A DNA stretch of 48,816 bases from an uncultured archaeon (GCA_902384685.1 CABMCU010000141.1:1-48816), one strand, 5' to 3'. Shown: positions 25,728-35,196, numbered from the stretch's first letter. Notes: generated by a model from the sequence alone, not told the origin. A program made the numbers and translations.

Positions 25728-27260
25728 TTGACAGATATGAAGGAATTAGAAAAAACATCCTCGGTATGCCCTGCATGTTTCCAGGAAGGAAAAATTCATA
25801 AAATAGATGCAAAAATCATTGAGGAAGATGGGAAAGTCTGGATTACGAAAAATTGCGATGCACATGGTGATTTTAAAGATATCTACTTCGGTGATGTCAA
25901 TTTATACAACAGATGGATGAAATTCCAAAAACGTGGTGATCCAATCCCTGAAGTAAAAACAATGATGTTTGATGATCCGATGTTATATTCAGAACATCGA
26001 TCGCAGAGCGTTCTTACAAATCTACTAGTGACGAACAGGTGTAATCTCCGCTGCGGGTACTGTTTCATGAATGCAGGCGCATCAGGTTATGTCTATGAGC
26101 CTTCGTTAGATGAGATAAAAAAAATGTTGCAACAAGCACGTGACGAACGACCACTAGGTTCCAAAGCAATACAAATAACGGGTGGTGAGCCGACGATTCG
26201 TGAGGATCTCTTTGAAATTATTTGGTTGGCACGGGAAGCAGGTTTTTCGCATATTCAACTAAATTCAAATGGAATTAAACTTGCAGAAAGTGTCGACTAT
26301 TGTAAAAAACTTAAAGAAGCAAAAGTCAACACCGTATACATGAGTTTTGACGGAGTCACAAAAGAAACAAACCCATGGATTGATCAGTTAATACAAACCA
26401 TTGAGAATTTCAGGAAAGCAAACTTAAGGGCTGTGCTAGTTCCGGTGCTCATCGGTGAAAAAAATCTTCACGAAACCGGCAAAATTATCCAATTTGCCCT
26501 TGATAATATCGATATCGTTCGGGGTGTGAATTTCCAGCCGGTGTCATTCTGTGGACGGATTACGAAAATTAAAGATGAAAAACGGGAAAAACAACGCGTT
26601 GATTATATTCGTATGATGGAAGTAATTGAAAAAGAATTCAACGGTCAGATTTCTCGCGATGATTTCTATCCTGTTCCCTTTGTCTATCCAATCTCTGAGT
26701 TAATTGAATCCTTAAAAGGTGAAAAGCAGGTAGAATTTACCGCTCATCCTGGTTGTGGTGGCGCAACCTATATTTTTTTACAGGATGGTAAACCTGTACC
26801 CATCACAAGATTTATTGACGTAGAGCGCTTTATGATGTTTATCAACGAACAGACGAAGATCAAAGGTCCATTGAAAAAGATCCGAGTTGCTGCGGCTTTC
26901 CTGAAAAATGTCGATAAATTTGTTGATAAAGAAAAAGCACCAAAAGATTTTGATTTAAAGAAAATTCTGATGGATGCTGCAGTCGGTGGAAGTTATGATT
27001 CCCTTCGAGGATTTCATTATAAAAGCTTATTTGTCGGTTCGATGTGGTTTATGGATACGTTTAACTTGAATCTCCAACGATTGGAGCGTTGTTGTATCCA
27101 TTATACAACCGAAGATGGTATTATCCCATTCTGTTCCTATAACGGCCTCGGATATGGGGATAAGATTCGAGAGAAGTATTCGGTTTCGATTAAGGATTGG
27201 GAAAAAAAAACTGGGCGACCTATGCGTGATGATCTGTGGAAACAAGGTCCACTGACCTAG
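25728..27260 (+). CDS. tes: Tetraether lipid synthase (Tes)-like radical SAM enzyme
   Basis: Tes joins the phytanyl chains of archaeal diether lipids into membrane-spanning tetraethers. The 510 residues match the family: an N-terminal CPAC (Cys14/17) and CDAHGDF metal site, a radical-SAM motif CNLRCGYC (Cys105/109/112), QITGGEPTIREDLFE, and VYMSFDG. A Cys-rich C-terminus follows (HPGCGGATYIF, RLERCCIHY), as expected for auxiliary Fe-S clusters and a rubredoxin-like site. The start is either TTG 25728 (4 nt after AGGAG) or ATG 25737 (13 nt after); neither spacing is ideal. With the mevalonate genes at 2189-4830 it supports a tetraether membrane. Confidence 0.88.
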   Translation: MTDMKELEKTSSVCPACFQEGKIHKIDAKIIEEDGKVWITKNCDAHGDFKDIYFGDVNLYNRWMKFQKRGDPIPEVKTMMFDDPMLYSEHRSQSVLTNLLVTNRCNLRCGYCFMNAGASGYVYEPSLDEIKKMLQQARDERPLGSKAIQITGGEPTIREDLFEIIWLAREAGFSHIQLNSNGIKLAESVDYCKKLKEAKVNTVYMSFDGVTKETNPWIDQLIQTIENFRKANLRAVLVPVLIGEKNLHETGKIIQFALDNIDIVRGVNFQPVSFCGRITKIKDEKREKQRVDYIRMMEVIEKEFNGQISRDDFYPVPFVYPISELIESLKGEKQVEFTAHPGCGGATYIFLQDGKPVPITRFIDVERFMMFINEQTKIKGPLKKIRVAAAFLKNVDKFVDKEKAPKDFDLKKILMDAAVGGSYDSLRGFHYKSLFVGSMWFMDTFNLNLQRLERCCIHYTTEDGIIPFCSYNGLGYGDKIREKYSVSIKDWEKKTGRPMRDDLWKQGPLT

Positions 27261-27397
27261 AGGTTATTTCTGTTCTTTCCTTTTCTTAGTCATATTATTA
27301 ATATGTTTTTATGAACTATCAGTTCTTACAAAAATATATATATAGCGCGATGAAATATATAGGAATATAAAAATATGGAAATATTGGGGATATTATT

Positions 27398-28753
27398 ATG
27401 AAATCTAGGTTATATAGATGGAATAATGCTTGGAAATTACTTTTTGTTTTTAGTATAACTTATCTTTTGCTTTTACCAGAATATACTCTCGCAGGAACAC
27501 CAAACATTTCACCAAATGGGGTACCCCCTAAACCAGCCTTCATCGAGAGCAAAGAAGATTTGGTAGATGTACAGGTTATCGACCGACCTACTCCAAGTCA
27601 TCCGATGTCACCTCAAACTACCAATGTGAATATCGTTGAATTACTTCGACAGTTAAACGAAACTCTCTTGTTAGGGTACTTAGAAAATCTTACCGCCTTT
27701 GGGCCTCGAGTAACTGGAACAGAAAACTGCGATCAAGCAGCTCATTATCTCTATGAGACGTTTCAGGACATGGGATTAGTAGTTCGGTACCATAACTATA
27801 CTGATGATGTAGTATCAGGTAGTAATATTGAGGCGACGTTATATGGATCAGATTCGACAGATATCTATATCATCTGTGGTCATTATGATTGTGTCGAAGC
27901 GGGATCCGGCGCAGATGATGACGGCTCTGGTGTAGCAGCGGTTCTTGCCGCAGCAGAGATAATGCGGAATTATGAGTTTGTTCATACCGTCCGATTTGTC
28001 GCTTTCTCTGGAGAAGAACAAGGATTGATTGGGAGTCGTCATTATGCTGAAGATGCCTATAACAACAATGAATCTATAGTCGCTGTTCTCAATGCAGATA
28101 TGATTGGATTTGCACCAACAGGTTCAGATGGTATAAAGGGAAAAATCTATGAAAACAGTCCTTCCGAATGGATTGTTACTTTTACCCAGAACATTAGCCA
28201 GGTCTATGCAGATTATATTGGCATTCAATTATTTTCTCAGGGAAAAACCTGGGGTAGTGATCATTACTATTTCTGGGAATACGGCTATGACGCTGTATTT
28301 TATGCTGAGTTCAATTTCAATGATTACTATCATTCAGGGAATGACACCATTGATCATATGAATATGACCTATGCAACTCGATTCTCACGGCTTATGCTTG
28401 CAACACTTGCTGAGATGGCACAACAATCCCGGCCGGTTCTTAAAATCACCAGTATCTCTGGTGGACTAGGTGTAACTGCTCAGATTACCAATATCGGTGA
28501 CGAAAACGCACAAAATGTCAATGCGATGATTGTGATTACTGGAGGATTATATGGGTTAATTAACATCTCCTCAACCACTAAAAGTGCAGTAATTAACCCC
28601 GAGGGTTCAATGCAGGCAAAAGCAATGCTTTTTAGATTTGGGAAGATTCTCATTACCGTGACTGTTGATGCATCTAATGCATATCAGACAACGAAGCAAG
28701 CAGTCGGGTTCCTCATTGGTCCGGTTGTTCTTAACGTAGTCAGCAAGACATAA
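27398..28753 (+). CDS. Secreted M28-family aminopeptidase
   Basis: The 451 residues start with a signal peptide (WKLLFVFSITYLLLLPEYTLAG). The M28 domain (~80-350) has all the di-zinc residues: His in CGHYD, Asp in GADDDGSG, Glu-Glu in SGEEQGLIGS, Asp in NADMIGFA and His in YHSGNDT. The last ~100 residues are an Ig-like domain (ITSISGGLGVTAQITNIGD), often a substrate or wall binding module. It would trim peptides outside the cell, in line with the C25 endopeptidases. Product is probably secreted without a C-terminal anchor. Confidence 0.94.
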   Translation: MKSRLYRWNNAWKLLFVFSITYLLLLPEYTLAGTPNISPNGVPPKPAFIESKEDLVDVQVIDRPTPSHPMSPQTTNVNIVELLRQLNETLLLGYLENLTAFGPRVTGTENCDQAAHYLYETFQDMGLVVRYHNYTDDVVSGSNIEATLYGSDSTDIYIICGHYDCVEAGSGADDDGSGVAAVLAAAEIMRNYEFVHTVRFVAFSGEEQGLIGSRHYAEDAYNNNESIVAVLNADMIGFAPTGSDGIKGKIYENSPSEWIVTFTQNISQVYADYIGIQLFSQGKTWGSDHYYFWEYGYDAVFYAEFNFNDYYHSGNDTIDHMNMTYATRFSRLMLATLAEMAQQSRPVLKITSISGGLGVTAQITNIGDENAQNVNAMIVITGGLYGLINISSTTKSAVINPEGSMQAKAMLFRFGKILITVTVDASNAYQTTKQAVGFLIGPVVLNVVSKT

Positions 28754-28758
28754 TATCC

Positions 28759-28767
28759 TTTTTTTTT
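28759..28767 (+). terminator. T9 terminator after the M28 peptidase gene
   Basis: Nine T in a row lie 5 nt after the stop codon, followed by AT-rich DNA before the hutH promoter. Confidence 0.55.
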
Positions 28768-28866
28768 ACAAAATAACTGTAAGATTCTAAGAGAAAATTA
28801 GCGGGAAACTTAATACATACTTATTTTATACCCGTACTGCTTTTCACATAAAAAGGAGGCTTTTCG

Positions 28867-30390
28867 ATGGCCGTTGTTATCACTGGATCTGGATTAAGCA
28901 TTGAGAAACTAGTTCAAGTCGCAAGACAGAACGAGAAGATAAAACTTCATCCTGATGCTCTTACGCGGATTAATGAGTGCCGTACGATGCTTGAAAATAA
29001 AATAAAAGCACATGAGATAATGTACGGGGTGAATACAGGTATCGGTGAGTTCTCTGAAGTAGTACTGAATAATGATCAGATGAGAGAATTCCAGAAATAC
29101 CTTATTTATAATCACGCGGCAGGGATCGGGGAACCTGCTCCTCTCGAGTATGTTCGGGGGGCGATGCTGGCACGGGTGAACGTGCACGCGCATGGAAACT
29201 CCGGGTGTCGTCCAGATATTACGCAAACGCTTGTTGAAATGTTAAATAAATGTGTCACCCCGTATGTTTGCCAAAAAGGATCGGTAGGTGCTTGCGGTGA
29301 TCTCGCTCCAATGGCGCAAATAGCTCTGCTTATGATGGGTGAAGGGAAAGCATATTATCAGGGAGAACTGTTCGATGGAAGAGAAGCTCTAAAGCAAGCA
29401 AATATTACTATTCCTGGTTTACAAGCACGTGATGGCCTCGCGATTATTAACGGTTCGAATCTTCTTACTGCTATGAGTGCTATTTTTTTATATGATGCAA
29501 ATAATTGGTTAAAACAAGCGGAGATTGCAGCAGCGATGTCTCTCGAAGCATTAAAAGCGAATATGAAACCGTACAATGTGAAAATCCATGAGATACGAGG
29601 GTTCCCTGGTGCGATAAGAAGCGCAAAAACAATCCAGAAACTGATTGAAGGTGGTGATCTTATTGAAGGAAAAATGAAATGTAAAATACAGGATGCATAT
29701 TCGATGCGATCGACACCCCAGGTGATTGGTACTGCCCATGATGCTCTTGCGTACGCACGATCTCAGGTTGAAATCGAGTTGAATGGCGTAGGTGATAACC
29801 CGATTTTCTTTCCGGATCAAAACCTGCAACTTTCTGGCGCGAACTTCCAAGGAACACCTATTTCATTACCCATGGATATGGCTGGTGCGGCAATTACCAT
29901 GGTCTCAGTGATGTCTGAACGGCGGATGAACCGTTTAAATAATCCTGCTTTAAACGTTGGACTTCCCGCTTTTTTAACAAAAGGTGCTGGGATGTTTTCT
30001 GGACTTATGCTTAGCCAGTACACAGCCGATACGCTCATTGTGGAACAACGCATTTTATCTGCTCCAGCGTCTATTCAATCTATTCCTGCTGCCGCTGATC
30101 AAGAAGATTTCGTATCAATGGGGATGAACACAGCAATAAAGAATTTCCAGATCCTTGACAATGCCTACGGAATCCTTGGGATAGAATTCATAGCCGCAGC
30201 ACAGGCATTGGATTTCCGGGACTACAAATTTGGTAAAGGTGTCACCAAGGCTAAAGAAATTATCAGAAAATATGTAAAATTCTTAGATGAAGATAGACCA
30301 CTTTACTCTGATCATACAAAGATGAAAGAGCTTGTAAAATCCTGTGAAATATTGCGTGAGGTCGAGGCGGTCGTGGGCAACTTAGAATAA
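28867..30390 (+). CDS. hutH: Histidine ammonia-lyase with Ala-Cys-Gly at the MIO site
   Basis: The enzyme removes ammonia from histidine, giving urocanate. The 507 residues align in number with the Pseudomonas enzyme: Tyr53 in MYGVNTGIG, His83 in YNHAAGIGEP, and DQEDFVSMG near 414 as in histidine-specific members. The MIO tripeptide, normally Ala-Ser-Gly, reads Ala142-Cys143-Gly144 (GCT TGC GGT at 29290-29298). The Ser143Cys variant of the Pseudomonas enzyme is known to form the cofactor, so activity is plausible. AAGGAGG lies 7 nt before the ATG, and a TATA-like ATTTTATA at 28823-28830. It is convergent with hutU. Another aromatic amino acid as substrate is possible but less likely. Confidence 0.92.
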   Translation: MAVVITGSGLSIEKLVQVARQNEKIKLHPDALTRINECRTMLENKIKAHEIMYGVNTGIGEFSEVVLNNDQMREFQKYLIYNHAAGIGEPAPLEYVRGAMLARVNVHAHGNSGCRPDITQTLVEMLNKCVTPYVCQKGSVGACGDLAPMAQIALLMMGEGKAYYQGELFDGREALKQANITIPGLQARDGLAIINGSNLLTAMSAIFLYDANNWLKQAEIAAAMSLEALKANMKPYNVKIHEIRGFPGAIRSAKTIQKLIEGGDLIEGKMKCKIQDAYSMRSTPQVIGTAHDALAYARSQVEIELNGVGDNPIFFPDQNLQLSGANFQGTPISLPMDMAGAAITMVSVMSERRMNRLNNPALNVGLPAFLTKGAGMFSGLMLSQYTADTLIVEQRILSAPASIQSIPAAADQEDFVSMGMNTAIKNFQILDNAYGILGIEFIAAAQALDFRDYKFGKGVTKAKEIIRKYVKFLDEDRPLYSDHTKMKELVKSCEILREVEAVVGNLE

Positions 30391-30417
30391 ACGAGGAAAT
30401 GGTCTTACGTCAATACG

Positions 30418-30425
30418 TTTTTTTT
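30418..30425. terminator. T-rich convergent terminator between hutH and hutU
   Basis: An eight-base T run lies 28 nt after the hutH stop and overlaps the hutU stop on the other strand. It would serve hutH. Confidence 0.45.
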
Positions 30426-32076
30426 ATTTCTTTATCATTGGAATGTGAATATCGGATTTTTTAACTAAGTTTATTGCTTCCATATAACCTGCATCTGCAT
30501 GTCGTGCAACACCCATTCCCGGGTCCGTAGTAAATACTCGTTTGATTCGTTCATCAGTCTCTTTAGTTCCATCGCAGACAACGACCATGCCCGCGTGTGT
30601 GGAAAGACCTATACCAACACCACCACCGTTGTGGATATGAATGCTATCAGCTCCTGCTGCACAGTTCAGTAGTGCATTGAGGAGTGGCCAATCTGCGATT
30701 GCATCGCTTTTATCTCGCATTGCCTCGGTTTCTCGGTAGGGAGATGCAACGCTTCCGCTGTCAAGATGATCTCGTGTGATTGCTATCGGTCCGATTTCGT
30801 TATCTCGGACCATTTTATTGATTGCCAGTGCAAATTGGGCTCGCTCTCCGTACCCAAGCCAACAGACACGAGCAGGTAGACCTTCCCAAGGCAAGTGTTT
30901 TTCTGCAAGAGTGATCCAATTTTTCAAGACGATGTCTTCTGGGAACATCTTTAATGCTATTTTATCTGTTTTTAAGATATCTTCTGGATTTCCGGAGAGC
31001 GCAATCCAACGGAATGGCCCTCGACCAACGCAGAACATCGGTCGAATGTACGCAGGGACAAATCCAGGGTATGCAAATGCGTTCTTCAATCCTGCTTTTA
31101 AGGCTTGGCCTCTTAGGTTATTCCCATAATCAAACACAATCGATCCTTTTTTCTTAAAATCAAGTAACGCTTTACAATGTTGCTTCATACTCTCCATGGA
31201 TTGTTGGATATATTTCTTAGGATTTTCTTTCCGTAACATGAACGCTTCTTTTAGAGAACTTCCATAATACTGAGAAGGAACATACCCGTTTAGTTCATCA
31301 TGAGCAGACGTCTGATCCGTAACGATGTCTGGTTTGAATCCATTTTTCACAAGCTCTGGTATGATGTCAGCACAATTACCTAGAACACTAACTGATAAGG
31401 GTATTTCTTCATCCTTTGCTTTTGTTACAAGCTCGACTGCTTCGTCGATGTTCTTGACTTTTTGATCGCAGAATCCTGCTTTGAGACGTCGATCGATACG
31501 TTTCTCATCGCATTCGACTGCGAGACAGACACCATGATTCATTGTAACTGCGAGTGGTTGCGCACCACCCATACCACCAAGACCCCCCGTAAGAACAATT
31601 TTTCCTTTAAGGTCTTTCTTGAAATGTTTTCGTGCACAAGCAGCAAACGTCTCATACGTTCCTTGAATGATCCCTTGGGTCCCAATATAACACCAGGATC
31701 CCGCGGTCATTTGCCCATACATGGTTAATCCAAGTTGTTCGAGTTCTCTAAAATGTTCCCACGTACTCCAATGTGGTACAAGATTTGAATTTGCAATAAG
31801 TACGCGTGGTGCGGTCGTCCATGTTGTAAAGATAGCGACTGGTTTTCCTGATTGAATCATTAGGGTTTCATCATTTCCCAGCGTTTTAAGCGAGTCCACA
31901 ATCGCATCGTAACATCTCCAATTCCGCGCTGCTTTTCCTGTACCCCCGTAGATAATAAGTTCCTCTGGTATCTCTGCATTCTCAAGGTTGTTTTCTAGCA
32001 TTCGTAGGATTGCTTCTTGTTTCCATCCTTTACAGCGAAGCGTCTTGCCTCGTTGAACCTTCACTTGTCGTCCCAT
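30424..32076 (-). CDS. hutU: Urocanate hydratase
   Basis: It adds water to urocanate to give imidazolone propionate, with NAD as an electrophile. The 550 residues are full length. The motifs are [31 protein letters not shown] (NAD site), [33 protein letters not shown] (active-site Cys) and [19 protein letters not shown]. It is the next enzyme after histidine ammonia-lyase, but the two genes face each other instead of forming an operon. Imidazolonepropionase and the last hut enzyme are not in the window. Confidence 0.97.
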   Translation of the reverse strand: MGRQVKVQRGKTLRCKGWKQEAILRMLENNLENAEIPEELIIYGGTGKAARNWRCYDAIVDSLKTLGNDETLMIQSGKPVAIFTTWTTAPRVLIANSNLVPHWSTWEHFRELEQLGLTMYGQMTAGSWCYIGTQGIIQGTYETFAACARKHFKKDLKGKIVLTGGLGGMGGAQPLAVTMNHGVCLAVECDEKRIDRRLKAGFCDQKVKNIDEAVELVTKAKDEEIPLSVSVLGNCADIIPELVKNGFKPDIVTDQTSAHDELNGYVPSQYYGSSLKEAFMLRKENPKKYIQQSMESMKQHCKALLDFKKKGSIVFDYGNNLRGQALKAGLKNAFAYPGFVPAYIRPMFCVGRGPFRWIALSGNPEDILKTDKIALKMFPEDIVLKNWITLAEKHLPWEGLPARVCWLGYGERAQFALAINKMVRDNEIGPIAITRDHLDSGSVASPYRETEAMRDKSDAIADWPLLNALLNCAAGADSIHIHNGGGVGIGLSTHAGMVVVCDGTKETDERIKRVFTTDPGMGVARHADAGYMEAINLVKKSDIHIPMIKK

Positions 32077-32105
32077 AGTCTCATGTCTACAAAAAGAGCA
32101 CGATA

Positions 32106-32121
32106 TACTAAAACTTTAGTA
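32106..32121 (-). promoter_or_regulatory. Inverted repeat at the hutU promoter
   Basis: TACTAAA-AC-TTTAGTA is a perfect 7-bp inverted repeat with a 2-nt centre. It lies about 30-45 nt before the hutU ATG, next to a TATA-like GTATAT, where a repressor would block TBP/TFB. A related AAACTTAATACAT lies just upstream of the hutH TATA box at 28806-28818. Confidence 0.4.
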
Positions 32122-32136
32122 CATGTTGAATAAAAG

Positions 32137-32212
32137 GGAAGGATGGCTGGCCTCACTAGGAGGGGATGGGATGCACTCTAACAAAATAACAACTACCAGC
32201 CCAATTCCTTCC
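32137..32212. other. Long imperfect hairpin downstream of lsm
   Basis: GGAAGGATGGCTGG (32137-32150) pairs with CCAGCCCAATTCCTTCC (32196-32212) with a 3-nt bulge. A small hairpin CCTC-(...)-GAGG (32151-32163) lies inside. On the minus strand it is in the 3' region of lsm, before the hutU promoter. It could end or protect the lsm mRNA or be a small RNA. Confidence 0.35.
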
Positions 32213-32251
32213 ATTTAATAAATAGTAATAACCCCTATATATGCTTTTCTA

Positions 32252-32467
32252 TTATACAAAAGAAATACTAACGACGTTACTACCTCTTAGGATAATTCTT
32301 CCGAGTCGGCGCTTGTTTTCATCCTTTGTTTCTTCAACCTCATCGAGCACCAGGTTCATATATTCGTCATACCCTAAAAGTTTTCCTTCGATGTGTCTTC
32401 CATCCTTTAAAAGAAGTAGTAATTTTTGGTTCACTGCTTTTTCTAGAACGTCTAATGGTAAGGACAT
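32252..32467 (-). CDS. Sm-like archaeal RNA-binding protein (LSm/SmAP)
   Basis: The 71 residues are a complete Sm fold. Sm1 is KLLLLLKDGRHIEGKLLGYD with EYMNLVLDEVEE, and Sm2 is LGRIILRGSNVVSI. It forms a heptameric ring that binds U-rich RNA. In archaea the gene is often followed by L37e; here it is not. It lies 66 nt after the C25 peptidase start-to-end block on the same strand, but seems to have its own start. Confidence 0.96.
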   Translation of the reverse strand: MSLPLDVLEKAVNQKLLLLLKDGRHIEGKLLGYDEYMNLVLDEVEETKDENKRRLGRIILRGSNVVSISFV

Positions 32468-32533
32468 GGCAGAAGGTAAAGAGAATGTACTTTTTAAAAC
32501 TATTCCTTATGTTCTCGAGAGAAAAAAGAAACT

Positions 32534-34042
32534 TTACCGGGGATATCCCCCGATCTGAAGACTAGGATCTCCAAGCAGCGCCCAGGATTGTATGACCTTG
32601 GTATCAATCCAGGAATCACCGAATGCTTGCGTACTCCAATTCACGGGAAACATCTGCGCATACCAGCTGATTGCTGCAGCCCAGGTGTCACCGATAATTT
32701 TTATATGCTGTTGACCATACGCATGGAAAAACGCACCCTCCAATACGTTAATACCACCCTGAAACGTTGACTTATCCTCCTTTGTGTATCCAAGTCCAGT
32801 ACATCCAAGGGCTGCGATCGCACCACCACTGGGCACCCGAAGGATTCGTTCGCTCCAGCATTCAGGGACGTTTTCTTGTTTGTAGATGTCAGAGGCATTC
32901 AATGTTCGAATGAGGCAGACGTCAAATTGGTTGTTATGACAGCCGCTCACGACACATACAGGTAACCGGTTTTGGTTTCGAAAACGCCACATGTCATTTG
33001 TGTTTGGTCCTTGGATGAATTCCGTATTATTAAACGGATGGTTCCCCCATTGTTTTGGACTCCCATGGCCAACGAGGTAGGTGAATCCTGATCCTTTCCG
33101 AAATTCTCTAATAATATCCTCTTTATTGGAAAATGTTCCATCAGAAGTATATAATCTGACAGGAATAAATCCGCTGAGGTTTTCAATGGCACGATCCCCA
33201 TAGTATTCACCTTCGGCACCGGTCCAGTTAGGGTTTTCTGATTCTGGGTATGTGTCCCCTGCTGCCACAAGGAAGGTATTGAACCAGGATTGGTCATAGC
33301 TGGTTGTTTCATAGGTGATGATTTTGTCTACCATGGTTTTGACTTCTTGTACACTGCGGCAAGGGAGACGGCCAACCGCAACATCAGGAATGAAATCAAT
33401 GTCGGTATCCCGTGCTGTTTGTCCGGGGTACCATTCTCCGTAGACGCCGTTATTGTCACTATCCCAGCTAGAGAAATTTCCCTTAGAATCGTAAATATCC
33501 GCAAAATAAAGGTCACTGAGTACTTGTCTATCCCAATCATCGACCATTGCAACGTATCTCACCGGGCAGTACCATATTGGGAAGAATTGACTGCTTCGTC
33601 CCCCGACAAGAAGCACATAACGTATACCCCATTCCTCAATTGCTGTTTTAATGAAATATTTCACTTTCTCTGCATCGTCACGGCCATGCCAGAACATCTG
33701 CCGATATATTTCATCAAGGGTGACCAGTTTTGTGCTCATACCCATCGTGAGTTTATGGGTAACAAGAGGCTGTAAAGCTTTGACAAATGTAGAGGGTGTG
33801 ATGATGAGGAGACGATAACCATCAGTGGATGATGATTTCGTCTCAGCAGATAATTTGCTCACACTTTGTATCGCAGCAATCATTGGCTCGATGTTTTTTG
33901 GAGAAGAAGTGATCCGGTCAGTTATAATACTCTGCTGAGCATTAGTCATTTTCACAGTCAGTGTCGGAGTAAGGAGAAACCCAAATCCTATGAAGAGTAT
34001 GATAAATAATTTATTTATAAGCATCCTATCATGTTTCTTCAT
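32534..34042 (-). CDS. Secreted C25 (gingipain-like) cysteine peptidase
   Basis: The 502 residues start with a signal peptide (LFIILFIGFGFLLTPTLTV). The C25 fold follows: LLIITPSTFVKALQPLVTHK, then YVLLVGGRSSQF, then IPDVAVGRLPCRSVQEV. The likely catalytic pair is His in TYLVGHGSP and Cys in CVVSGCHNNQFD. The domain ends LLGDPSLQIGGYPR, which is also the end of the protein. There is no PKD domain, sorting domain or membrane anchor. It would act outside the cell on protein. MLINKL at the seventh codon is an alternative start. Confidence 0.9.
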   Translation of the reverse strand: MKKHDRMLINKLFIILFIGFGFLLTPTLTVKMTNAQQSIITDRITSSPKNIEPMIAAIQSVSKLSAETKSSSTDGYRLLIITPSTFVKALQPLVTHKLTMGMSTKLVTLDEIYRQMFWHGRDDAEKVKYFIKTAIEEWGIRYVLLVGGRSSQFFPIWYCPVRYVAMVDDWDRQVLSDLYFADIYDSKGNFSSWDSDNNGVYGEWYPGQTARDTDIDFIPDVAVGRLPCRSVQEVKTMVDKIITYETTSYDQSWFNTFLVAAGDTYPESENPNWTGAEGEYYGDRAIENLSGFIPVRLYTSDGTFSNKEDIIREFRKGSGFTYLVGHGSPKQWGNHPFNNTEFIQGPNTNDMWRFRNQNRLPVCVVSGCHNNQFDVCLIRTLNASDIYKQENVPECWSERILRVPSGGAIAALGCTGLGYTKEDKSTFQGGINVLEGAFFHAYGQQHIKIIGDTWAAAISWYAQMFPVNWSTQAFGDSWIDTKVIQSWALLGDPSLQIGGYPR

Positions 34043-34116
34043 ACGAATTCCCCATATGTATAGTACAAATTGTGCTTAATAAATGTTTAGCTTTTGGGAA
34101 AAAAAGAAGGTATATC

Positions 34117-35049
34117 TTACGATGCTAGTATTGCTTTCCCATGTCCTATAACGTGCAGTTTCTTAGCATTGAGATTCATCAGCAGGAACGTATCATCAGG
34201 GGTATACACTAAAGGCTTTTCTGATACCAATGTAAGTGAACCATTGTGAACATTGGTTACGTTCACAGGAACGGTCTGCATCCCAACGGTGACATGAAAG
34301 AGACCTTCTTTGATACGTTCAGTATAAAACTGATTATGTATAAATGAAAGAGAGATCGTAGATGTAAGAGTCGCGCAATTTGCTGGACAAAGGAGTGCGC
34401 CTCGTTTCATTTCTTCAGCAGTAGCTCCTTTAATAGCAAGGCCGACCCGCGACCCTGCTTCTGCTGCCTCAACTTCTTTATCTTGTATTTGAATCGAACG
34501 TACGACAACTTCTTTATTTGCGGGTAACAGGATAAGGCTGTCATGTTTCTGTAGGATTCCTTTTTTGACAAATCCTAGGATGACTTCACCTACTCCTTTT
34601 ACGCTGAATGAATGGTCGATGGTCACCATTGGCAGATTGGTAAGTTTTCGTTGGGGCGTGATTTCATTTAAAAATCCTAGGATATTTGAGCAAACCCGTT
34701 CTTTGATAAGAAATGATGCAAGTGAAGTTCCTTTCAAAATGGCTTTTATTTGATTTAGATCTGTGTACGGGGGAACAATCACGATACCTTGAGAAATGTC
34801 AAACGAGTCAAGCATCAAAATTGTCTCCCCTACTTCAGGAGTCATTTTCTGACCTGAAAGAAGCGCAACATCAATATTTGACATAATTTGACTTTTGGCT
34901 GCCAATTTATCCGCTACCGGCGAAAGAAACGTGAAAATATATTCCTCGGTTTTTCTATTGAACATCGCAATATCGCTTTCTGTTCCTTTTTTTCCCAATT
35001 CTCGACCGAGCTCTTCATCATGAAAGATGCCAACCGCAAGATTTTTCAT
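34117..35049 (-). CDS. EF-Tu/SelB-like pseudo-GTPase
   Basis: The 310 residues look like a translational GTPase with a worn-out G domain. At the start, where GHVDHGKT should be, the sequence reads VGIFHDEELGRELGKKGTES, so no P-loop is present. No DxxG or NKxD motif is visible either. Residues ~120-215 match EF-Tu domain 2 (TIDHSFSVKGVGEVILGFVK, then GSRVGLAIKG), and ~220-310 a domain-3-like barrel. Archaea have SelB-like relatives without selenocysteine function. It probably binds RNA or a translation partner without using GTP. Monocistronic. Confidence 0.75.
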   Translation of the reverse strand: MKNLAVGIFHDEELGRELGKKGTESDIAMFNRKTEEYIFTFLSPVADKLAAKSQIMSNIDVALLSGQKMTPEVGETILMLDSFDISQGIVIVPPYTDLNQIKAILKGTSLASFLIKERVCSNILGFLNEITPQRKLTNLPMVTIDHSFSVKGVGEVILGFVKKGILQKHDSLILLPANKEVVVRSIQIQDKEVEAAEAGSRVGLAIKGATAEEMKRGALLCPANCATLTSTISLSFIHNQFYTERIKEGLFHVTVGMQTVPVNVTNVHNGSLTLVSEKPLVYTPDDTFLLMNLNAKKLHVIGHGKAILAS

Positions 35050-35196
35050 AAACCGGGTGTATTCATGAGACTATCATAAACTTATCTCTTAAAGACAAGA
35101 GCCAAATTCTAAAGAATAATCATTAAGACCATAATTGGTTGATTTTTTCAATGTGAATAAACGTATTTATATGAGTTGTTGTATGTTTTGCTCCGA

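Noticed and set aside
33290-33775. 161-codon plus-strand ORF inside the C25 peptidase gene
   Set aside because: It is antisense to the conserved peptidase fold and has no features of its own.
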